Shown piece by piece: positions 16,333 through 27,600 of a DNA stretch of 45,846 nt; within the stretch, counting starts at the first letter, position 1, and each line of letters begins with the position of its first letter. The notes below the pieces were generated by a model that was not told where the DNA came from, did no database searches, and saw nothing but the letters and a program-made list of their open reading frames with translations. The position numbers were made by a program, and so were the translations under genes. Source of the DNA: Bacteroidales bacterium (lineage in GTDB: Bacteria; Bacteroidota; Bacteroidia; Bacteroidales; F082); NCBI GenBank assembly GCA_017630195.1, contig JAGBVS010000186.1, positions 1-45,846 of the forward strand, written 5' to 3'.

Positions 16333-18447
16333 ATGAAAAGAAAATTATTTGTTATATCATTGATGTTGTTGTTGGTTTTCTGTGACAATCTATATGCTCA
16401 GAATTTTGTTTCGACAGCTCCGCAAAAGAAAAACGTTCTTATAGAAGAATTTACAGGAAGAAATTGCGGCTATTGTCCGGATGGTCACATTATAGCGAAT
16501 GGCATCGTTCATGACAATCCGGGTAGAGCTTGGGCTGTCAATGTGCATGCCGGTGGTTATGCTCCTACATCTTATCCAAATTTCAATGTGACGGAAAGCG
16601 AACAGATTATGTATGCCTTTAACGTGACAGGCTTTCCTTCAGGTGTTGTGAATCGTAGCACTGCTGATGCTGTTAGTAGAGGCTCATGGCAATCATACGC
16701 AAACCAAGAACTTAATCAGTCTGCTATATGTAATGTTGGCGGTCAGGTTGTTATTGATGAGGAAACCCGTATGGCAAATATTACAGTTGAGGTTTATTAT
16801 ACGGCAAGCAGCAACTACGGCTCAAATTACCTTAATATTATAATGCTGCAAGATAGTATTTTCGGCACGCAGTCGAATGGTTATACAAATCCTGACCAGT
16901 ATGTGAATGGAACTTATTGCCACATGCACATACTTCGTGATGCTGTGACATCAATGTGGGGAGATCAGATTTCTCCAACAAATGTAGGTACTTTGATCAC
17001 AAAGCAATATACTTATGAAATACCACAGATAATAGGTTCTCCTAATGGAGTAGAGGTTGATTTGGATAATATCTATTTCCTGGCTTTCGTCACTGAAAGA
17101 TATCAAGGAACGCCAACACGACCAATTCTAAATGTTAATGAATTATATAGAATAGAAGGAACTTCTCAAAATATCTCTCCTAAAATCATCTCGATAATAC
17201 CTTCTTCAAAATTTTCCTGCTCAAACGAAAAGCATGTGTCTGTGTCTGTAAATAATGCTGGTACAGAGACGATAACATCCATGGAAATTGAAGTAAGTGT
17301 AAATAATGGAACTCCGATAAAACAGACATGGCAAGGTTCGATACCTCAATATCAAACAAAAAGCATTGATGTTGAAGTTGAATTGGAAGAAGGCACAAAC
17401 ACTATTAAGATCGATGTCGTTAAAGCAAATGGCATAAGCTGCGAAACATCAATGATAAAAACCGTTGAAAATGAAGGATGGTCAGAAATCATGATCAATT
17501 CGATGGAAGAGGAAGTCACTATAGAGATAATGCAAGATAAATATGGAGCTCAAATCACATGGAAACTTTTGGCATCAGATGAGTCGGTTATAGCGTCAGG
17601 AGGTCCTTATACCAATTTGTCAGGGGCGTCGGCTACTGAGTTGCATGAAGTTAAAACTGTTTTGTCAGCCGGAGAATGTGTCAAGTTTGTTATAGAAGAC
17701 TCCATGAATAATGGTATCTGTTGTAATTATGGTAATGGTTATTACAGAATAGTCAATGAGAATGGCATGGTTATCTTGGATGGCGACGGTGCATTCGGAA
17801 GTAAAGCTGAACATGTTATGTCTGTAGTTTATAGTGAGATTGTTACGGAAAATATAGAGGCTCAAATATGCGAAGGCGAAAGTTATACCGAATATGGCTT
17901 CGAATTAATAGAAATGGAAGCAGGAATATATCACGAGCAAAACTTTTATGACGACACTTTATTTATATTAAATCTTACAGTCGTTTCAAATCCTGAAGTT
18001 GTGATAGAAGGAGATGCTGAGATTTCAATAATGGGCGAAAGCGCGACTTTGACGGCAAGCGGCGCTGATTCATACCTTTGGTCAACAGGGGAGACAACAG
18101 CGACAATTACAGTTGCACCAGAAGAAACGACATCGTACTCTGTTGTAGGTACAAAAGACGGCTGTGAAGGAAGTGCTGAGTTTATTGTTGAAGTGACAGT
18201 CGGTTTAGAAGAAAATGAAAAAAATAATGCAAAGATTTATCCTAATCCAACAAACGGCATTATGCAAATTGAAAGCAAAGGCATGAAAAAAATCACTGTC
18301 TTTATGCCGAATGGACAATGTCTTGAAAATATTGTTGTCAATGAAGATGTATATTTGTTGGATATGAGTTGTTATAAATCAGGAGTTTATTATTTGAGAA
18401 TAACAAATTCAGACTCGGTTCGGGTTTATAAAACAATGAAATTATAA
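16333..18447 (+). CDS. Omp28-like thioredoxin-fold protein with T9SS sorting domain (Omp28 B)
   Basis: I chose ATG 16333 (704 residues), which places the signal peptide at the N-terminus; an upstream in-frame ATG at 16315 would add six residues. The Omp28 domain has CGYC (Cys45, Cys48) and FPSGVVNR, then the EIMQDKYGAQITW-to-GICCNYGNGYYRI module. It adds two modules absent from Omp28 A: one CEGESYTEYGF unit and a PKD/Ig-like unit (TLTASGADSYLWSTGETT). The same modules are in Omp28 C at 27820. It ends with YPNPTNGIMQI. Longest of the five paralogues. Confidence 0.9.
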   Translation: MKRKLFVISLMLLLVFCDNLYAQNFVSTAPQKKNVLIEEFTGRNCGYCPDGHIIANGIVHDNPGRAWAVNVHAGGYAPTSYPNFNVTESEQIMYAFNVTGFPSGVVNRSTADAVSRGSWQSYANQELNQSAICNVGGQVVIDEETRMANITVEVYYTASSNYGSNYLNIIMLQDSIFGTQSNGYTNPDQYVNGTYCHMHILRDAVTSMWGDQISPTNVGTLITKQYTYEIPQIIGSPNGVEVDLDNIYFLAFVTERYQGTPTRPILNVNELYRIEGTSQNISPKIISIIPSSKFSCSNEKHVSVSVNNAGTETITSMEIEVSVNNGTPIKQTWQGSIPQYQTKSIDVEVELEEGTNTIKIDVVKANGISCETSMIKTVENEGWSEIMINSMEEEVTIEIMQDKYGAQITWKLLASDESVIASGGPYTNLSGASATELHEVKTVLSAGECVKFVIEDSMNNGICCNYGNGYYRIVNENGMVILDGDGAFGSKAEHVMSVVYSEIVTENIEAQICEGESYTEYGFELIEMEAGIYHEQNFYDDTLFILNLTVVSNPEVVIEGDAEISIMGESATLTASGADSYLWSTGETTATITVAPEETTSYSVVGTKDGCEGSAEFIVEVTVGLEENEKNNAKIYPNPTNGIMQIESKGMKKITVFMPNGQCLENIVVNEDVYLLDMSCYKSGVYYLRITNSDSVRVYKTMKL

Positions 18448-18455
18448 TCATAATG

Positions 18456-18482
18456 GGACGCGAAAAATCGCGTCCTTTTTTT
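18456..18482 (+). terminator. Terminator after Omp28 B
   Basis: A seven-base stem GGACGCG/CGCGTCC with loop AAAAAT is followed by seven T. Confidence 0.9.
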
Positions 18483-18486
18483 GTGT

Positions 18487-18512
18487 AAAATATGTTAAAT
18501 CTAACATATTTT
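18487..18512 (+). promoter_or_regulatory. Perfect 11-bp inverted repeat over the adhesin promoter
   Basis: The arms AAAATATGTTA and TAACATATTTT are perfectly complementary around AATC. The repeat ends five bases before the -7 box, covering the -33 to -12 region, where a dimeric regulator would block or recruit polymerase. Only four bases separate it from the terminator T-run, so a second termination stem is an alternative. Confidence 0.5.
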
Positions 18513-18517
18513 TTTTC

Positions 18518-18525
18518 TATATTTG
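18518..18525 (+). promoter_or_regulatory. -7 promoter box for the giant adhesin
   Basis: TATATTTG (TAnnTTTG) is followed by C. The leader to the ATG at 18657 is about 125 bases, much longer than others here. It begins with a small hairpin (GCATC-TATT-GATGC, 18531-18544) near the predicted transcript 5' end, which could stabilise the mRNA. Confidence 0.6.
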
Positions 18526-18656
18526 CCGTTGCATCTATTGATGCGGTTTGGGTTCTTTTATATATATCGTTTTTTGTTGGAGATTTTTTTATCTGATTCT
18601 AACGAAACTATTATAAATAGTCTATATAATCTTATTATTAACTAAATTTTATCATT

Positions 18657-21600
18657 ATGAAAAGGTTTCTAACTTTTCTTATGCTATTGGTGCTATTAGC
18701 TCCACAAGCATTACGAGCCGATGAGCTCATTATTGGAGAAGGTACGAACACAACGTACAATGCTCCTTTTATGAATTACTACAGTAATTCATGGGTAGAG
18801 ATCATCTATCCTGCCGAAGAAATTGGTGGTGCTGGTCTCATTACATCAATTTCATTCCACAATGCTAGTCCAGGTTGGACTTATCAAACCACAGAATTAA
18901 AGTTCTATTTGGGTGAGACAAGTAGAGATGTTATGTCAGGCACCGCAGATTGGACTCCATTGGCAGACTTGGAATTAGTTTACAAACACGAAAACGTCGC
19001 TGTCGGTGGTGAAGGTGGTTGGCATGAATTCGAGTTGGATACACCTTACTTGTATGAAGGTAAGGACAATCTCGTTGTAGTTGTAGCTAAAAAAGCTAAT
19101 AGTTACAGCACAATGAAATGGACTTTTACCCACACACCTAACACATGTTTGGTTCGTCGTAGCGACTATAGCCCAGATGATTATGCAAATCACCCAGGCA
19201 CAAACACTGGTTATGTGACAGAGTATAGATCTAATATCAAGATGGACTTTGCTCCTAAAACAGTTGAGTGTTACAAAGTTTTGGCAATTAATGCAGAAAG
19301 CGCAACAAAGAGCACAGCTACTATCAGCTGGACTCCAAGTGAAGGTCAAACATCATGGGATGTTTATGCAACAACAGGTGCTGCTCCAGATGAAACAACA
19401 ACACCTACAGCAACTGCACTTACAGAAACAACATATACATTCACAAACTTAGCTCCTGGCGTAACAAACAATTTGTATGTTAGAGGCCGTAACGACAATG
19501 GCGTAAGTAAGTGGAAATGTGTTTCTGTTTTAACAGACCCTGACTTCACAGGTAGCGGTACAGAAGAAGATCCATATCATATCTATTCAGTTAATGACTT
19601 GAAATTGCTTGCTGACGGTATGAAGGCAGGTTTCAATACAAAAGGCAAACATTTCATCCAAATGGCCGATATTGAAACAGTCAACTTCTCAATCGGTACA
19701 GGTGCAAAATATTACTTTAGAGGTACTTATGATGGTAATGGTTACACAGTTGACCTCAACCTCTACAGCACCTATAACCAAGGCTTCTTTGAAACAGTAG
19801 GTAACGGTGCAGTTATCAAGAATTTAACAACAACAGGTAAAGTTGAAACTGCATATTGGCAAGCAGCTGGTATCGTTGGTTACGTTGATCTTTCAGCAGT
19901 AGCTCCTGTCGAAGGCAGCCAACACGTTATTATTGAAAACTGTGTCAACAAAGCTAACATCAAAGCTGGTGACAACAATGCCGGTGGTATTATTTCTGAC
20001 TTCAATAGTAATGGTACAGACTACTTATATATTATCAATTGTACTAACTATGGTACAATCACTACAGTTTCTTCATCAAGTTATGCCGGTGGTATCGGTG
20101 GTAGATTGCAAAAAGATGCTATAGTTAAAAATTGTGCTAACTACGGTGAAATCAATGCTCAATCATACGCAGGTGGTGTTATCGCTTATCCAAGAACAAA
20201 TGTTCACATCCTCGACTGTTTCAACGCTGCTAATGTTAACGGTACTGGCGAACGTCTCGGTGGTATCTCAGGTTACAGCAGCGGTGGTTGTATCTACAAC
20301 AGCTACAATATCGGTAAGGTAACTGGTAACAACTACATGGGTGGTATCATTGGTAGAATCAAAGAAGCTAATGTTACAAATGCTTATAACGCTGGTACAG
20401 TTGTCAGCTCAAGCAACAATACAGAAACAACAGGTGCAGTTATAGGTTTCACTGAAGGTGTTACAAATATCAACAACGTATATTATTTAGAAGGTGTTTA
20501 CGGTAATGCTTACGGTTCAACATGTAATGCAGAAACAATAAATAATGTTGTATCATTCACACAAGATGCAGAAAACTTGTATGAATTTGAATTGGCAACA
20601 GCTGTTAATGGAACAACAAACTTAGTTGCAGCATTAAATTCAACAGAAACATACGGTGAAAACGAATGGTTTGAAGATATTTATGGTAACAATAAATATT
20701 ATCCTACATTCAATGTTGGAACACCTCCAGGATTGGAATTCCAACCAGCTGTATTGTCAATGGGATATCGTCCAATAGGATGTGCAATGCACCCTGAAAC
20801 TGTTAAATTGACAAACACAGGTACATTGCCAGTTGAAATCTCACTCATCGAATTAGAAAGCAATGAGTTCTTCAATATTGTTGAAATTCCAGAATTACCA
20901 CTTACACTTGAAGGCGGTAAGAGCATTGAACTTGAAATTGTTACATCAGCAGATGCTTCAGTATCAGAAGGCGAAATCACAACAAATATTGCTGCTATGT
21001 GGGATAAACAACGTTCAGCATCTCTCGGTCAAATCACAGCTACAGCTTATGTTCCAGCAGCAGCTGACGTTGTTGCTACAGCAGAAGTAATTTCAGGAAT
21101 GCCATTTACAAAGACACAATCTAATGATGGTATCTACCACAACTACGAATTACCAGGCAACAATCCAAATGCTAACGATGCTGTTTATGAATTGACAATT
21201 ACAGAAGACGTATTGTTCAACGCAGAAGTATTAGGTCAAAATACAAAAGTCGCTGTTTATCCAGAAGATATGTATGGCCAAGCTTATCCAAGCACAGACA
21301 ACAGCTATACAGGTCCAGCTGTTAAAGACCTCGCAGACTTAAACTTCTTCTATTTCGACCAATCACAAATGATTACACACCCAGGTGGTGGATTTAACGG
21401 CGGTGATGCATCATGCGTTCCAGATGATATGGAATATTTAGGTGCTAACGTACAATATCCAACATATTGGTTGGCTGACGATTTCAGCAGCGAAAACGAA
21501 ATCATTATCAATGAAATGGAATTCTACGGATTCCAATACAACTTGACAACAGAATCATCATTCACAGGTTTATATATCCAAATCTATGATGGTAATCCAA

Positions 21601-24600
21601 AAGAAGGTGGCCAAGTAATTTGGGGTAATGCAACAGACAACCTCATGTCATATACAGAATGGACAGGTATTTACAGAGTCTATTCATACCAATTCGACGC
21701 ATTAGGACGTCCAATCATGAGAATCGTTGCTTCTGACCTCAATATCTATTTGCCAGCAGGTGAATACTGGGTAGCAGCTTCATTAACAGCTACAACACCT
21801 GACGCTTCATTACCTCAAGGTGTCTGGGCTATCCCTGTAACAGAATGGGGCGTAAATCCAGCAGGTAACGCTATCCAAAAAATTGAAACAGGTGAATGGA
21901 TCGATTATGAAGATTCAGGTTACAACTTAGGCTTGTCAATGCTCCTCAGAGAAGGTACTTCAAACAGACAAACAGTAAGAGCTTCTCAAAATCAAGAAAT
22001 GGCAGTTGCTTCAACAGAGTTATCATCTGAAGTAAATGCAACAGTTGGCAACCGCGCTGGTTCAACAAGCACAGGCGGCGACAGCCCAATCGCTAATATG
22101 GTTATGACTCCTGGTAAATATTACCTCGTGGCATCTTCAACAAGCGATGAATTCACTGTTAATGCATCAGTAGAAGCAATCCCAGCTCCTGAAAAAGCTA
22201 CATTGATTTACCCAACTTATCAAGAAAAGGACGTTGTAGCTCCTGCAATGTTAAGATGGAATTTAGGTAAATATGCAACAGAATATCAATTGGTATTAGG
22301 AACAACATTCCCTCCAACTGAAATATTAGTTGACTGGACATCAGACCTCGCTAAGTGTTATCAAGTCATCGACATGTTCAATAATACAAACTATTTCTGG
22401 CAAGTTAATGCACGTAACACTACAGGTGAAACAAAAGGTGATATTTGGGCATTCACTACAACTCTCAATGCTCCTACAAAATTAGAAGTAGCTGAACCAA
22501 AACTTTATCCAGGTGAAAAGGCAGTCTTGTCATGGCAAGCTGTTGAAGACCGTTCACACCGTGGTTACAATGTTTACCAAGATGACGTCAAGATTAACAA
22601 AGGCCCTGTTACTGGCGAATCATATTCAGTAGGTGGTCTTGCTTATAATCAAGATGGTTACAGATTCAAAGTATCAGCAATCTACGACGAAGGTGAATCA
22701 ATATTCACAAATGTTGTTATGGCTTATATGACTGGTAACGGTACTGTAAAAGGTTACACATACGAACAAGATGGCGTAACACCAGTTCCTGGTACAAAAG
22801 TTAAATTCCAAGGTAAAGATGAATATAACAACGATGTAACAGCAACATTCACTTCAGATGCTAACGGTTACTATGAAGGCGAATTATACGTTGGTACATA
22901 TTCAGCTTATACATCAAAATCTGGTTACCAACAAGCTCAAGCAAGCGAAATTGTAGTTGTTTATAATGAAGTTACAGAAGGTGTTAACTTCAGCATCAAC
23001 GAACTCTATTATCCAGTATTCCAAGTAGCAGCTGAAGAAGTTGATGACTCAAATGTTAACGTTGTATGGAGTTGGAATGCTATTGAAGAAGAAGTTCCTG
23101 CTTACGAAGGTTGGATTAGCTATGACAATGGCGAATACGCATCATCAATCGGTACAGGTCAAGCTGCACCATGTTACTGGGCAGTTTCATTCCCTAATAC
23201 AGAACTCTACGAACGTTCAACACTCTCTAAAGTTGCTGTCTTCGACGCTGGCGCAAGCTACGCAGGTACATACACAGCTAATATCTATGTAGGTGGAACA
23301 ACAGCTCCTGAAACATTGGTTTCATCAGAAAGCGTTCAATTAACAGGTACAGGCGAAATGGTTGAATTTGACCTCTCAACACCTGTAACACTCGATGGTA
23401 CACAACCATTATGGATCACATTCTACACAGCTGATGTTACTTATCCAGCAGCAGGTTGTACATACGTTGGTGATTCTAACAGCGACTGGATCTCATTAGA
23501 CGGTCAAGTTTGGGAACATGCAGCATCAGATTACAACTTGAACTACACATGGATGATCAGAGGTTTGTTGATAGACGCTCAAGGTCAAAGAGTAGCTCTC
23601 AGCCATGAAAACCATAAGATGGAATTCAAAGGCGGTGTTTCAACAGGCACATTCGTAGCAGACGCTACAGCTCAAGCTAAGTCAGTTGGTCTCCCAACAT
23701 ACGAAGCTCAAGCAGCTGAAATGACACGTGCATTACAATCATATAAGGTATATCGTTATGACTACTTCTCAGGTGAATATACAGCAGAAACAGTTGAACT
23801 CCTCGCTTCAGACATCATCGACACAGCTTATATCGATGCTCAATGGGGTTCAGTAGAAAATGGTGTATATAAATGGGGTGTTGCTGCAGTTTATGAAGGC
23901 AACAGAAAATCAATGGTTAACGAAGCTAAACCTTTCGCTCCAGAAGCAGGTTTCGTAGCACGTGACAATGAATCAATCCAATACAATGGCGAAATAGTAA
24001 AAGGTAACTTAGACGCTACAATGGTACGTGGTGACTTGGCTTACGCTAACGTTGCTTACGCATTGAACGTACCTGCAGGTTATGTAGGCTTCGACCTCGA
24101 TAACCCACTTGGCGCTACAGTCATCTCTACTTCTACAGTAAACAGAGGTGGTGAATACTATGACGGTACATTCTATGGATATAGCTCAGACAATTACTTC
24201 CATAAGATCGACCCTGTAACAGGTTCTGTTATAGAATCTAACGCAGTTGGTACAATCATGACAGAAATGGCTTATGACTATTCAAGAAATACAATGTATG
24301 GTATCGCAAGCGGTGTCCTTTACACAATTAACCTTGAAGACGGTTCAGCAACACAAGTAGGTGACCTCGGCCAAACAGTTATGGCATTCGGTATCAATTT
24401 ACAAGGTGAAGCTTACGGCGTTGTTATCTCAACAGGTGACTTCTATGCAATCGACTTAGATGCTGCAACAGCAACATTAGTTGGTTCAACAGGCAAAGGT
24501 TGCAACTATGTACAATGCGGTGGCTTCAACCACTACGATGGTACATTCTACTGGTTCCAATGCTACGATACTTCAGACATGAGTCTCTATACAATCGACC

Positions 24601-27600
24601 TTACAACAGGTGCAGCATCATTAGTTGCAGCAAATGTTGGTGAAGTAACATCATGGTTCGTTCCTTACGAAGCAGAAGCTAACCAATATGTTGGTGAAGT
24701 ATATCCATTCCAAGCAGCTAACGAATCACCAATCATCTGGTCAAATATGATTGACAAAGATATGACAACTGAAGTTGACATCGCTATTACAACAAACAGC
24801 AATGATACAGCAGAAGGTACAATTGTTAGCTTCGTCAATGTTTCAGAACCAGAAATGGGTTATGATTATGAAATCGTTTTGGATGAAACAGGTTTATATA
24901 CAATCGAAGACTTCCGTAAAGGTTCATACCAATTGACAGTTATGAAAGCTGGTTACACATCAAATGCAACAGGTGAAATAATCGACATTTGGTCAGCAAC
25001 AACAATAGAATGTCAACTTGAAGAAATCATAGCAGCTGTTAACAGCCTCTATGTATCACCAACAGGTTGGGCAATGTGGAAAAACCACATCGGATTTATG
25101 GGTGATGAATTCGCTTACAGCTTCGAAGATGGCTTTGAAGGTTGGACAACAATCGACGCTGACGGCGACGGTCACATCTGGTACCACAGCAGTGAATCAT
25201 ATTTACACGGTGCAAACCCAAGACCATCACACTCAGGTACAGGTCACATCACATCAGAATCATACTGCTTCATCCAATATGAACTTACTCCAGATAACTA
25301 TGTAATTATCCCTGAAAAAGTAACTGTTGGTTCTAACTCAGTATTCTCATTCTGGGCTTCAGCACAAGACGCTGCATGGGCAGCTGAACATTTCGGTGTT
25401 GCTATCTCAACAGGTGATGGTACAACAGCTGAAGAATTTACAACAATCGCTGAATGGGATATGACAGCTAAGGGTAACCAAAAAGATGCTCCAAGAGGCA
25501 GCAGAGAAGACGGTTACGGTACATGGTACTTCTACACAGTTGACCTCTCAGACTATGTAGGTCAAAGCATTTATGTAGCTATCCGTCACTTCAATAGTTA
25601 CAACCAATTCTTCTTGTGCGTTGACGATGTCGCTTTGACAAACGGCGATCCAACAAGAGGAACAACTTCAGTTAAAGACTTCACAGTTTTATTGAATGGT
25701 TATGAAGAAGCTCATGTAACAACACCTTACTATCAACATGAAAACCTCGTTATTGGTGAGCTCTACACAACTACAATTATCGCTAACTATGAAGGTTCTT
25801 CAAGCGAACCAATGTCATACACATGGACAGCTGTTAAATGTGACAACTTCGAAGGTCCAAAAGAATTTACAGCAGAATATGAAAACGGTAGTGCAGTTCT
25901 CAACTGGGAACTCCCAACTTCAGCCGCTAAATCAGCTAAAGATGAAGAAGGTGTATGGATGCACTATGACAACGGTGAATATTATGATGGCGTTGGTGGT
26001 CCAGCTTCATTCTACTGGGGTATCAAATTACGCGCAGCTGACGTTGCTCAATACGCTCCAGCAGGCTTGACAAAGGTTGCTATCTACGACCGTCTCTCAA
26101 CAACAGGTAACTTCCACATCTACTTAGGTGGTGACAACGCTCCTGGTTCATTAGTACATACACAAACATACACATTGACATCAGCAAGCGACTTCGTTGA
26201 ATTCGAATTGACAGAAGCTGTAGCTGTTGATGGTACAGAAAACGTATGGGTAGTATTCGAAACAAATGACGGTGCTAACTTCCCAGCATCATGTACACAA
26301 GATACAGGCGACGCTGACGGACGTTGGATCTCTGTAGATGGAACAACATGGCAAGACGTAGCATCTCTCGGCTTGTACGATACATGGATGATCCGTGCTT
26401 TCTTAGGTGAAGCTGAAAATCCAGGTAACGAACTCGCATGCCTCGGCGCTATGTTATACCGTGACGGTGAACTTCTTACTCCAGAACCAATCGTAACAAC
26501 TCAATTCGTTGATGTTCTCCCAGAAGTTGGTGAATATGAATACAGCTTGAGAGTTGTTTATGATGGAGTAAAAGATTCAACATACTATGCAATGTCATGC
26601 CCAGAAACTGTAACACTCGTAAGACCATGTGACGCTCCAACAGCCCTCTATGGCGTTCAAGCAACAGAAAACGGTCAAACAGGTGTAAGCCTCGTATGGC
26701 CATACTCAGAACCAGTTGCAGAATGGTTGTACTATGATGATGGCGTCAACGTTGACGGTATCGGTGGTCCATCAGAATTTATGTGGGGTATAATGTTCCC
26801 ATCAGAATCAATCGGTGGTTACGACGGAAATTACCTTACAAAGGTATCACTCTATGATTACGCACAATCATCAGGTGACATCAACATCTATTATGGTGGT
26901 ACATCAGCTCCTGCTACATTAGTACATACACAAACTTATACAAGTGTTGGTTCAAAATCATTCGTTGAATTCGATTTGACAAGCGCTCTCCCAATAGATA
27001 TTACACAAAATATCTGGGTTGTATTCACAACAGTTCAAGGTACTAACTATCCTGCATCATGCAGCGCTGACTGTGGCGATCCTAACAGCCGCTGGATCTC
27101 AATGGACGGTGTAGTATGGGAAGACATCCAGGCATACGGTTTGAGCGACACATGGATGATCCGTGCATTCGTTACTAACTCTGCTAAGGGTGAAGTATCA
27201 CAACTCACACCTATAACAGATTACGAATACACAGCAGGTGAAGGTGAATTCAAAGCTAACGGTAAAGCTGACGGTAAAGTTAGAAGCACTGACTTTGAAC
27301 ACTACAATATCTATCGTGGCTCTTCAGCTGACAACTTCACTTTAATCGGTGAAAGCAACGAAGGTAAATACTTCGACGCAGTTGAAACAGGTACTTACTA
27401 CTATCAAGTAACAGCTGTTTATGACGTTGACGGCGAAGAATGTGAATCAGCACCTGCAACAGCTTATGATGACGAAACTCAAAACTATGTAGTTGTTGAA
27501 GTCGTTTCAATCAACGAAAATGGTGTTAACGGCATGATGATCTATCCTAACCCAACTAAGGATAAATTAAACATCAATGCTGAAGCTATGACACGTATCA

